From NCBI RefSeq assembly GCF_000429045.1, contig NZ_AUBC01000020.1, forward strand, positions 27,899 through 91,898: a stretch of 64,000 nt of DNA, given 5' to 3'. How positions within the stretch are numbered: position 1 is the stretch's first letter; each line of letters starts with the position of its first letter. Of the stretch, positions 8,602 through 16,157 are shown piece after piece. This DNA is from Salinarimonas rosea DSM 21201 (GTDB lineage Bacteria > Pseudomonadota > Alphaproteobacteria > Rhizobiales > Beijerinckiaceae). The notes beneath the pieces are model-generated. The model worked only from the letters and a program-made list of their open reading frames with translations. It searched no databases and was not told the origin of the DNA. A program made the position numbers and the translations under genes.

Positions 8602-8873
8602 CGGCCGTCCGCGGCGGGCGCACCGCCCATGACGTATTGCCGCGTGACCAGGAACTCGACGTGCGGCGCGAGCGGTGCCGGGGCGTCGAGCGCGCAGGCG
8701 ACGAGGGTCCCGTCCGCGCCCTGCGCCTCCACCACCGCGTTGTCGGCGGGAACCCCGAGAAGCGCGGCGATCTGCGCTCCGGTGACGCCGGGCGCGACCG
8801 AGAAGGGCCTGCGGTTGACGCGGATCGGGACGATTGCGGCCGTATCGCCGGCCGGGGCGGGCGTGCTATCCAT
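8598..8873 (-). CDS. Ubiquitin-like beta-grasp protein with GG plus 7-residue tail
   Basis: A 91-residue protein. Residues 14-80 have the beta-grasp pattern (PIRVNRRPFSVAPGVTGAQI, an LLGVP turn, then short strands ending HVEFLVTRQYVMGG), resembling the multiubiquitin/ThiS-MoaD superfamily. Gly83-Gly84 are followed by APAADGR, so the diglycine is not terminal, unlike ThiS or MoaD, and would need cleavage before activation. The JAB half of the next gene could do this. AGGA precedes the ATG at 8873, and the TGA overlaps the next ATG. The family assignment rests on pattern only. The alternative is a sulfur carrier for a biosynthetic pathway, as in thioquinolobactin synthesis, where a JAB protein trims the carrier. 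Confidence 0.72.
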   Translation of the reverse strand: MDSTPAPAGDTAAIVPIRVNRRPFSVAPGVTGAQIAALLGVPADNAVVEAQGADGTLVACALDAPAPLAPHVEFLVTRQYVMGGAPAADGR

Positions 8874-8987
8874 GTGGTCCTATTCCGCGAGGGCGCCGGA
8901 TGCGGCGCGTGGTCGCGAGGGTACAACCATCGGCGGTCGTGCGCCATCCTCGCGAGAGGACCGGCGGCGCCGCAGGGGAGTGACGCG

Positions 8988-9893
8988 ATGAGCTCGACCG
9001 GCCCCGCCGCTGACGCGCCGCCGCTCTATCTCGGCGTCGACGGCGGCGGCACCGGCTGCCGCGCCCGCGTCGAGACGGCGGAGGGGACGGTGCTCGGGCA
9101 GGGCCTCGCCGGGCCGGCGGCGACCCGCTTCGGCATCGAGCGCTCCTGGGCCGCCATCCTCCAGGCCGCCGAGGCCGCCGTCGCCGAGGCGGAGCTCGGC
9201 CCGGCCGACATCGCGCGGATCCGCGCCGGGATCGGCGTCGCCGGCATCGGCCGCAAGGGGGCGCGGGAGGCCTTCGAGGCGCTGGCGCACCCCTTCGCGG
9301 CGATCGCCTTCGCCACCGACGGTCTCGTCGCCTGCCTCGGCGCGCATGCCGGCGGGGACGGCGCCATCGTGATCTGCGGGACGGGCTCCTGCGGGCTCGG
9401 GCGCGTCGCGGGCCGCGACCTGCGCGTCGGCGGCTACGGCTTCCCGATCTCCGACGAGGGCTCCGGCGCCGATCTCGGGCTCCAGGCGATCCGCGTCGCC
9501 CTGCGCGCCGCGGACGGCCGCCACGAGGCGAGCCCGCTGACCCGCGAGGTCCTGGCGCGCTTCGGCGACGATCCGCTCGAGGCCGTGGCCTGGATGGACC
9601 GCGCCACGGCGACGGACTACGCCACCTTCGCGCCGCTCGTGATGCGCCATGCGGATGCGGGCGACCCGGTCGGCCGGCGCCTCGTCCAGGCGGGCGCCGA
9701 GCAGATCGACGGCCTGGTGCGCGCGCTCGTCGACCGCGGCGCGCCGCGGGTGAGCCTGATCGGCGGGCTGTCGAGCGCCATGGAGGCCTGGCTCGCGCCG
9801 GACGTGCGCCGGCGCCTCTCGCCGGCGCTCGGCGACGCCGTCACAGGCGCGATGCACCTCGCCGGCCGCCCCGCCGGCGACGCTTCGGCCTAG
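8988..9893 (+). CDS. BadF/BadG-type ATPase, probable N-acetylglucosamine kinase
   Basis: A 301-residue member of the ASKHA superfamily. The phosphate-1 loop is YLGVDGGGTGCRARV (residues 14-28), phosphate-2 is ICGTGSCGLG, followed by GGYGFPISDEGSGADLG, and a C-terminal LIGGLSSAM loop supplies adenosine contacts. The arrangement matches the animal-type GlcNAc kinase group, and the nearby NagA homologue would use its product, GlcNAc-6-phosphate. The ATG at 8988 follows AGGGGAG. The gene is divergent from the ubiquitin-like pair with a 114-base gap and lies just before the first ABC transporter. Glucosamine or MurNAc are alternative substrates. Confidence 0.8.
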   Translation: MSSTGPAADAPPLYLGVDGGGTGCRARVETAEGTVLGQGLAGPAATRFGIERSWAAILQAAEAAVAEAELGPADIARIRAGIGVAGIGRKGAREAFEALAHPFAAIAFATDGLVACLGAHAGGDGAIVICGTGSCGLGRVAGRDLRVGGYGFPISDEGSGADLGLQAIRVALRAADGRHEASPLTREVLARFGDDPLEAVAWMDRATATDYATFAPLVMRHADAGDPVGRRLVQAGAEQIDGLVRALVDRGAPRVSLIGGLSSAMEAWLAPDVRRRLSPALGDAVTGAMHLAGRPAGDASA

Positions 9894-9911
9894 CGCGGCA
9901 AGTGGCTTGCA

Positions 9912-9936
9912 ATTGGTATTATAGCGGACTACCAAT
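9912..9936. promoter_or_regulatory. Candidate operator C, ATTGGTA-N11-TACCAAT
   Basis: A perfect 7-base inverted repeat, ATTGGTA (9912-9918) and TACCAAT (9930-9936), separated by an 11-base AT-containing spacer. It is about 46 bases before the first solute-binding protein start in an otherwise very GC-rich region, an ordinary place for a repressor site over a promoter. It shares the GGTA/TACC core with two other sites in the island. The GntR encoded at 6.3-7.1 kb is the likely but unproved ligand. Confidence 0.5.
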
Positions 9937-9982
9937 AAAAGGGCAGGCGGCCGGGATCCGCCGACAACGGGAGGACGAGACG

Positions 9983-11485
9983 ATGAAGCGTTTGATCTCG
10001 ACGGCGGCCCTCGTCGCCGCGATGAGCGTAGGCGCGAGCGCTGCGGGCGCGCAAGTGCTCGAGCTCGCGGTGGCGGATTCCCCCGCGGGTCTCGACCCGC
10101 ACATCGTGACCGCCTTCACCTCCTTCCAGGTGGTCAACGGCACCGTCTACGAGGCGCTCACCGAGGTGGGTCCCGACCTGCGCATCCGCCCGTCGCTGGC
10201 GGAGAGCTGGGAGGTCTCCGACGACGGGACGACCTACACCTTCACCCTGCGCGAGGGCGTGAGCTTCCACGACGGCTCGGCCATGACGGCGGAGGACGTC
10301 GTCGCCTCGATCGAGCGGGTGAAGGCCGAGGCCATCGGCTCGCCGCTGGCGAGCCGCGTCGCCGCCGTCGCGAGCGCCCGCGCCGTCGACGAGCGCACCG
10401 TCGAGGTGACGCTCTCCGAGCCCTCCGCGCCCTTCCTGACGCAGCTCGCCTCGATCGCCGTCGTGCCGAGCGAGTTCGAGGGCGACGCGGAGTCGCTGCA
10501 GCAGCAGCCGGTCGGCACCGGGCCGTTCGCCTTCGAGGAGTGGCAGCCGAACAACTACATCCTGCTCGGCGCCAACGAGGATTATTGGCGCGACGGCGTG
10601 CCGAAGCTGGACGGCGTGCGCTTCAACATCGTGCCCGAATCCGCGACCCGTCAGGTCGGCATCGCCAGCGGCCAGTACCAGATGCTGCCGAACATCGACG
10701 CCGCGACGGCACTGCAGCTCCAGGGCCGGCCCGGCGTGGCGCTGCAGGACACGCTCGAGCTGTCCTACACGCTTCTCGGGATGAACACGTCGAAGCCGCC
10801 CTTCGACGACCCGCTGGTGCGCCAGGCGGTGAACTACGCGCTGGACCGCGAGGCCATCGTCCAGGCCGCCCTGTTCGGGTCGGGCGTCGCCGCCGGCCCG
10901 CTCTCGCCGGCGCTGGAGGCGTGGGCGCGCGACGTCTCGGAGTTCCCCTGCTACCAGCACTCCCCCGAGAAGGCCCGCGAGCTCCTCGCCGAGGCCGGCG
11001 TCGAGACGCCCGTCAAGGTGACGATGCTGGTGCTGCCGCGCCAGGACATCCGCGACATCGCCCAGGTCGCGCAGGCGCAGCTCAACGCCGCGGGCTTCGA
11101 GGTGGAGCTCAACATCCCCGAGCTCGGCACCTTCGTGCAGGACTGGCGCAACTCGAACTTCGACATCTTCGCCTCGGCGAACGCCGGCTCGGTCGATCCG
11201 GACGACTTCTTCTACCGCGCCTTCCGCAGCGGCGGCTCCACCAACGTGTTCAAGTATTCCGACCCGCGCGTGGACGAGCTGCTCGAGACCGGGCGCACCG
11301 AGCTCGACGAGGCCGCCCGCAAGGCAGCCTACGACGAGCTCCAGGGCATCCTCGCCTGCGAGGGCCCGGTGGCGCATGTCGCCTACGGCCAGCTCTACAC
11401 CGCGACGCGCGAAGGCCTCACGGGCTTCGAGATCATCGCCAACCGCTCGCTGTCGACCCTCGCCGAGACGTCGACCGCGCAGTGA
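9983..11485 (+). CDS. Family 5 solute-binding protein of an Opp/Dpp-type transporter (copy 1)
   Basis: A 500-residue periplasmic binding protein. The signal peptide MKRLISTAALVAAMSVGASAAGA is cleaved near residue 23-24. The mature part has family 5 features: SLAESWEVSDDGTTYTFTL and VSFHDGSAMTAEDVVASIERV near the N-terminus, QPVGTGPFAFEEW, and DDPLVRQAVNYALDREAIV in the middle. Such proteins bind peptides, nickel chelates, glycosides or muropeptides, so specificity is open. GGGAGG lies 9 bases before the ATG. Two permease genes follow directly, but no ATPase gene does. A clear inverted repeat upstream suggests local repression. Confidence 0.9.
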   Translation: MKRLISTAALVAAMSVGASAAGAQVLELAVADSPAGLDPHIVTAFTSFQVVNGTVYEALTEVGPDLRIRPSLAESWEVSDDGTTYTFTLREGVSFHDGSAMTAEDVVASIERVKAEAIGSPLASRVAAVASARAVDERTVEVTLSEPSAPFLTQLASIAVVPSEFEGDAESLQQQPVGTGPFAFEEWQPNNYILLGANEDYWRDGVPKLDGVRFNIVPESATRQVGIASGQYQMLPNIDAATALQLQGRPGVALQDTLELSYTLLGMNTSKPPFDDPLVRQAVNYALDREAIVQAALFGSGVAAGPLSPALEAWARDVSEFPCYQHSPEKARELLAEAGVETPVKVTMLVLPRQDIRDIAQVAQAQLNAAGFEVELNIPELGTFVQDWRNSNFDIFASANAGSVDPDDFFYRAFRSGGSTNVFKYSDPRVDELLETGRTELDEAARKAAYDELQGILACEGPVAHVAYGQLYTATREGLTGFEIIANRSLSTLAETSTAQ

Positions 11486-11558
11486 CGAACGGGCCTCGCG
11501 CCCAGGAGCGGCCGGGCGGCCTCGCGCCGGCCGGCCGCCTCTCTCGCCGGGACACGGG

Positions 11559-12509
11559 ATGCGCCGCTCCTACCTCCTCTCGCGCCTGACCGACCTCGTC
11601 GTCGTGCTCTTCGGCGTGTCGGTGATCACCTTCCTGATGATCCGCCTCGTGCCGGGCGACGCGGTCGCGATCATGCTCGGCGCCAACGCCGAGGTGACGC
11701 CGGAGCGGATGGACGAGCTGCGCGCCCGGATCGGCCTCGACCAGCCCATCGTCGTGCAATACCTCGACTGGATCGGCGGCGTGCTCACCGGCGACCTCGG
11801 CCAGTCCTTGTGGACGCGCCGCCCGGCGATCGAGGAGATCGCCGGCCATATCTGGCCGACGATCCAGCTCGCGACGCTCTCCCTCGTCATCGGCGCGGCG
11901 CTGGCCGTGCCGCTCGGCGTGCTGATGGCGCGCCTGCGCGGGCGCGGCTGGGAGGTCGGGCTGCAGATCGGCTCCGTCGCGGGGCTCACCGTGCCCTCCT
12001 TCTGGCTCGGGATCATGATGATCCTGGCGCTGACCACGCTCGCGCCGGGCGTGCAGATGCTGGGCTACGTACCCTTCTCGCAGGACCCGCTCGGCAACCT
12101 CGCGCGGCTGATCCTGCCGGCGATCGCGCTCGCCCTGCCGATCCTCGCCAACCTCGCCCGCCTCGTGCGCTCGGCGATGCTCGACGCGCTCCAGCAGGAC
12201 TACATCCGCACGGCCCGGGCGAAGGGCGTCTCGGAGCGGTCGATCCTCTACAAGCACGCGCTGCGCAACGCGCTGATCCCCTTCGTCACCTCGGTCGGCA
12301 TCATGACCGGCTACCTGCTCTCCGGCGCCATCGTCGTGGAGCAGGTCTTCGCCATACCGGGGCTCGGACGGCTCCTGCTCGGCGCCATCGCCGAGCGCAA
12401 CTATCCCCTCCTCCAGGCGACGATCCTCCTCGTCACCGTGGTCTTCGTCGCGGTGAACTTCGTCGTCGACCTCGTCTACGCCTGGATCGACCCGCGGGTG
12501 AAGACCTGA
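11559..12509 (+). CDS. ABC transporter permease, DppB/OppB type (copy 1)
   Basis: A 316-residue inner-membrane permease. It has an N-terminal anchor helix (LTDLVVVLFGVSVITFLMI) with the GDAVAIMLG segment and a periplasmic loop (IGLDQPIVVQYLDWIGGVLTGDLGQS). The EAA-type ATPase-contact loop is DYIRTARAKGVSERSILYKHALRNALIP. The ATG at 11559 follows the binding-protein gene by 73 bases, and its stop overlaps the next permease start (TGATG). It pairs with the next gene to make the channel. The usual ATPase pair is missing downstream; the OppD/OppF-type genes at 17.6-19.5 kb might serve both transporters. Confidence 0.9.
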   Translation: MRRSYLLSRLTDLVVVLFGVSVITFLMIRLVPGDAVAIMLGANAEVTPERMDELRARIGLDQPIVVQYLDWIGGVLTGDLGQSLWTRRPAIEEIAGHIWPTIQLATLSLVIGAALAVPLGVLMARLRGRGWEVGLQIGSVAGLTVPSFWLGIMMILALTTLAPGVQMLGYVPFSQDPLGNLARLILPAIALALPILANLARLVRSAMLDALQQDYIRTARAKGVSERSILYKHALRNALIPFVTSVGIMTGYLLSGAIVVEQVFAIPGLGRLLLGAIAERNYPLLQATILLVTVVFVAVNFVVDLVYAWIDPRVKT

Positions 12510-13345
12510 TGGCCACGGCTGCTCCCGCCACGGCGCGGCGCCGGCCGCCGACCGTGCTCCTCGTCGCCGGCGGCTTCCTCGCCGCGACGGTTCTCGTCGC
12601 GCTCGCGGCGCCGCTCGTCGCGCCCTACGACCCGCTCGCCCAGAGCGTGATGGCGCGGCTGCGCGGCCCGGGCGCCGCGCATCTCCTCGGCACCGACCAG
12701 TTCGGCCGCGACCTGCTCTCGCGCATCCTCTACGGCCTGCGCGCCTCGCTCGCGATCTCCTTCGGCGCGGTCGGGCTCGCACTGCTGGTCGGCGGCACGC
12801 TCGGGCTGATCTCGGCCTACTACCGCGGCTGGACCGAGCGCATCGTCATGCGCGTCATGGACGTGCTCTTCGCCTTCCCGGTGATGCTGCTCGCCATCGG
12901 CATCATCGCCGTGCTCGGCCCCGGCGCCACGACCACCGCGGCGGCGATCGCGATCGTTTACACGCCGATCTTCGCGCGCCTCCTGCGCGGGCCGGCGCTC
13001 GTCGTCGCGACGAGCGACTACGTGCTCTCGGCGCGCTCCATCGGGGCGTCGGACGCGCGCATCATCGCGCTGCACATCCTGCCCAACCTCGCGAGCGTCG
13101 TGCTCGTGCAGATGAGCCTCTTGATGTCCACCGCGATCCTGGTCGAGGCCTCGCTCTCCTTCCTCGGCCTCGGCACCCAGCCGCCGACGCCCTCGCTGGG
13201 CATGATGCTCTCGGAGGGGCGCAACTTCCTGCTGCTGTCGCCCTGGTCGGCGGTGTTCTCGGGCCTCGCGATCCTGTTCGTCGCCTTCGTGCTCAACTTC
13301 TTCGGCGACGTGCTGCGGGACCAGCTCGACCCGCGGCTGCGCTGA
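12509..13345 (+). CDS. ABC transporter permease, DppC/OppC type (copy 1)
   Basis: A 278-residue inner-membrane permease. The N-terminal helix (TVLLVAGGFLAATVLVALAA) is followed by HLLGTDQFGRDLLSRILYG, the standard OppC/DppC signature, and by a membrane core that includes RSIGASDARIIALHILPNL as the ATPase-contact loop and SLSFLGLGTQPPTPSLGMML near the end. The ATG overlaps the stop of the previous permease, so the two are translationally coupled. Transcription then meets the leftward murA-type gene; a hairpin at 13498-13516 lies between them. Confidence 0.9.
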   Translation: MATAAPATARRRPPTVLLVAGGFLAATVLVALAAPLVAPYDPLAQSVMARLRGPGAAHLLGTDQFGRDLLSRILYGLRASLAISFGAVGLALLVGGTLGLISAYYRGWTERIVMRVMDVLFAFPVMLLAIGIIAVLGPGATTTAAAIAIVYTPIFARLLRGPALVVATSDYVLSARSIGASDARIIALHILPNLASVVLVQMSLLMSTAILVEASLSFLGLGTQPPTPSLGMMLSEGRNFLLLSPWSAVFSGLAILFVAFVLNFFGDVLRDQLDPRLR

Positions 13346-13497
13346 CACGCACGGCGATGTGAGACTGCGATCGGAGGGCGCAGAGCGCCGACGGCCTCCC
13401 CGTCTCCCGCGTGCTGGTCGCCCGCCTGTCACTGCGCAGTCGGCGGCCCGGCACGATGGCGTCGAGGAGCGTTCCCGCCCGCCGGGCGAGGCCCTTT

Positions 13498-13516
13498 CCT
13501 TCCCCTCCAGGGAAGG
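13498..13516. terminator. Possible bidirectional terminator hairpin
   Basis: The arms CCTTCCC (13498-13504) and GGGAAGG (13510-13516) enclose a 5-base loop in the 231-base gap between convergent genes. There is no clear T run on either side, so intrinsic termination is uncertain. The rest of the gap shows nothing recognisable. Confidence 0.3.
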
Positions 13517-13576
13517 AGAGCGCCCGTGGCGACCCTCGGCGCGAACCCGCGCGTGCGGGTGCCGCGGGACTTCCGT

Positions 13577-14842
13577 TCACGCCCGCGTCTCCCGCCGGAT
13601 CGCCGCGCCGCAGCGCACGAGCTTGCGGTCGAGCTCCTCGTAGCCACGGTCGAGGTGGTAGACGCGGCTCACCACCGTCTCGCCCTGCGCCGCGAGCCCC
13701 GCGATCACCAGGCAGACGGAGGCGCGTAGATCCGTCGCCATCACCGGCGCGCCCTTCAGCTTGCGGCCGCCGCGCACCAGCGCCGAGGTGCCCTCGAGCC
13801 TGATGTCGGCGCCGAGCCGGGAGAGCTCGGGAACATGCATGAAGCGGTTCTCGAACACCGTCTCGCGCACCAGCGCCGCGCCTTCGGCCACGCTCGCGAG
13901 CGCCATGTACTGCGCCTGCAGGTCGGTGGGAAAGCCGGGATAGGGCTCCGTCGTGACGTCGACCCCGCGCAACGGCCCGGTCCCGTCGACCATCAGCCCG
14001 CGATCCGTGGGGAAGAGCCGTACGCCGGCGCTCTCCAGCACCTCGCCCACGACCGCGAGGTGCTCGAGATGCGCACCCGAGAGTTCGAGCCGTCCACCGG
14101 TGATCGCGGCGGCGATGGCGTAGGTGCCGGCCTCGATCCGATCGGGGACGATCTCGTGGCGGGCCGCACGCCAGGTGGTCGGGCCGGCGATGCGGATGCG
14201 GTGCGTGCCCGCGCCCTCGATCGTGGCGCCCATGGCGACGAGGCAGGCGGCGAGATCCTGCACCTCGGGATCGCGCGCGGCGTTGAGGATCTCGGTCTCG
14301 CCGCGGGCGCGGGTCGCCGCCATCATCGCGGTCTCCGTCGCACCGACCGAGGGGCTCGCGAGCACGATCCGCCCGCCGACGAGCCCCCCCGCCGGCGCCT
14401 CGGCGACGATCACGCCCGCCTCGATCCCGACCTCGGCGCCGAGCGCCGCGAGCGCCTTCAGGTGCAGGTCGACCGGCCGCGCGCCGATGGCGCAGCCCCC
14501 CGGCAGCGAGACCCGCGCCTCGCCGAAGCGGGCGAGCAGCGGGCCGAGCACGAGCACGGAGGCGCGCATCCGGCGCACGCTGTCGTAGGGTGCCTCGCCG
14601 TTGCGCGCCGCGGCGGGGTCGAGCACGGCCTCGTGCGGGCCGGCGTGCTCGACCACGAGGCCGTAGCTCTCCACGAGCCGCAGCATGGTCTCGACGTCGG
14701 CGACCCGCGGCAGGCCCGCGAGCCGCACAGGGGCGTCGGAGAGGAGCGCCGCCGCGATCTGCGGAAGCGCGGCGTTCTTCGCCCCGGCGATCGCGACCGC
14801 GCCCTCGAGCCGCCGGCCACCCTCGATCACGAGCACGTCCAT
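13577..14842 (-). CDS. murA: UDP-GlcNAc 1-carboxyvinyltransferase (MurA family)
   Basis: A 421-residue EPSP-synthase-fold enzyme. It adds enolpyruvate from PEP to UDP-GlcNAc, the first committed step of peptidoglycan synthesis. Lys22-Asn23 (GAKNAALP) bind substrate, and Cys117 in [15 protein letters not shown] is the PEP-attacked cysteine. Later motifs include [23 protein letters not shown] and [10 protein letters not shown]. Its length is normal and the active site looks complete. Its setting between sugar-catabolism and transport genes, instead of a cell-wall cluster, raises the possibility of a second copy dedicated to this island. Whether another murA exists elsewhere cannot be told from this window. 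Confidence 0.92.
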   Translation of the reverse strand: MDVLVIEGGRRLEGAVAIAGAKNAALPQIAAALLSDAPVRLAGLPRVADVETMLRLVESYGLVVEHAGPHEAVLDPAAARNGEAPYDSVRRMRASVLVLGPLLARFGEARVSLPGGCAIGARPVDLHLKALAALGAEVGIEAGVIVAEAPAGGLVGGRIVLASPSVGATETAMMAATRARGETEILNAARDPEVQDLAACLVAMGATIEGAGTHRIRIAGPTTWRAARHEIVPDRIEAGTYAIAAAITGGRLELSGAHLEHLAVVGEVLESAGVRLFPTDRGLMVDGTGPLRGVDVTTEPYPGFPTDLQAQYMALASVAEGAALVRETVFENRFMHVPELSRLGADIRLEGTSALVRGGRKLKGAPVMATDLRASVCLVIAGLAAQGETVVSRVYHLDRGYEELDRKLVRCGAAIRRETRA

Positions 14843-15032
14843 CCCGCCCTCCCGCGTGCGCCGGCGCTTGCCGCCCCGCGCCCTGTGGTCCTATGGTGGT
14901 CTTCGTTCGGTGGGCCCGCCCAGCGAGCCACGACCGTCGCAGGCAACGCGCCGCGAGGCAAGACCACCACGCTCGTTCCCGCAAGGGTCGTTCCCGCAGC
15001 ACCCGTTCCGCAGCACCCGTTCGGAGCCGCCC

Positions 15033-16157
15033 ATGACCGCCTTCGCCATCGCGGCCCCGCGCCTGTTCGACGGCGAGACCCTCCGGGACGAGACCGTCGT
15101 CGTCGTCGAAGCCGGGCGGATCGCCGCGATCGGCGACGCCGCCCGGGCCGAGGGCCTGCCCTGCACCCGGCTGCCGGAGGGCGCCGTCCTCGCGCCGGGC
15201 TTCGTCGATCTCCAGGTGAACGGCGGCGGCGGCGTCCTCCTCAACGACGACCCGAGCCCCGCCGCCGTCGCCACGATCGTCGCCGCCCACCGGGCGCACG
15301 GGACGACCGCGCTCCTGCCCACCCTGATCAGCGACACGGAGGAGGTGCTCGACCGGCTCGTCGCCGCCGCGCCGGAGATCGCGCGCGTGCCGGGGGTCGC
15401 GGGGTTCCACATCGAGGGCCCGTTCCTCGCGCCGGCCCGGCGGGGCGTCCACCGCACCGAGGTCCTGCGCGTGCCCGGCGAGGCGGATTTCGCCCGCCTC
15501 GCCCGGCTCGCGGCCATCGCGCCGACGATCCTGACGCTCGCGCCCGAGCGGGTTCCAGACGGCGCGATCGCGCGCTTCGTCGCGGCCGGCGTGCGGGTGT
15601 TCGTCGGCCATTCGGACGCCGACGCGGACACCGTGGCGCGCGCCGCGGCGGAAGGGGCGGTCGGCGCGACGCATCTCTTCAACGCCATGTCCCAGACGAC
15701 GGCGCGCGAGCCGGGCGTCGTCGGCGCCGTCCTCGACGACGCGCGCCTCGGCGCCGGGATCATCTGCGACGGCCTGCACGTCCACCCGGCGAACCTGCGC
15801 GGCGCCTACCGGCTGATGGGCGCCCGCCGCCTCGCCCTCGTCACCGACGCGATGCCCTCGCTCGGCTCCGCCGAAGGCGGCTTCGTGCTGCAGGGCCGCC
15901 CGATCCGGCTCGAGAACGGCCGGCTCACGGCCGGCGACGGCACGCTCGCCGGCGCGCATCTCGGCATGGACGAGGCCGCGCGCAACGCGATGCGCCTGAT
16001 GGGCGCATCCCTCACCGACGCGCTGAGGATGGCGACCGCCACCCCGGCGGGGCTCGCCGGCCTCGGCGGCGGGCGCGGCCGGATCGCGCCCGGCGGCCGC
16101 GCCGACCTCGTCGCGCTCGACGCGGCGCTGGAGATCCTCGACGTGTGGTCGGCCTAG
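15033..16157 (+). CDS. nagA: N-acetylglucosamine-6-phosphate deacetylase
   Basis: A 374-residue amidohydrolase. NagA removes acetate from GlcNAc-6-phosphate to give glucosamine-6-phosphate in the cytoplasm. Visible family motifs are LAPGFVDLQVNGGGG, FHIEGPFLAPARRGVH with the metal-binding Glu, VFVGHSDADAD, GATHLFNAMSQ, ICDGLHVHP and LVTDAMPSLGS, whose Asp is the catalytic base. The ATG at 15033 begins the conserved region. The 190-base divergent leader shared with the murA-type gene contains short direct repeats of CAGCACCCGTTC (near 14997-15022). The gene ends inside the sequence CTAG, which is also the stop of the opposing amidase gene. Confidence 0.93.
   Translation: MTAFAIAAPRLFDGETLRDETVVVVEAGRIAAIGDAARAEGLPCTRLPEGAVLAPGFVDLQVNGGGGVLLNDDPSPAAVATIVAAHRAHGTTALLPTLISDTEEVLDRLVAAAPEIARVPGVAGFHIEGPFLAPARRGVHRTEVLRVPGEADFARLARLAAIAPTILTLAPERVPDGAIARFVAAGVRVFVGHSDADADTVARAAAEGAVGATHLFNAMSQTTAREPGVVGAVLDDARLGAGIICDGLHVHPANLRGAYRLMGARRLALVTDAMPSLGSAEGGFVLQGRPIRLENGRLTAGDGTLAGAHLGMDEAARNAMRLMGASLTDALRMATATPAGLAGLGGGRGRIAPGGRADLVALDAALEILDVWSA

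Noticed and set aside
8598..8873. Reading the beta-grasp protein as thiamine ThiS or molybdopterin MoaD.
   Set aside because: The diglycine is not at the C-terminus and no thiamine or molybdopterin genes are nearby.
8873..14894. TGTGGTCCTAT occurring at 8873 and 14884, both in divergent promoter regions.
   Set aside because: An 11-base match is expected several times by chance in 64 kb, and the first copy is mostly the ribosome site and start codon of the Ubl gene.
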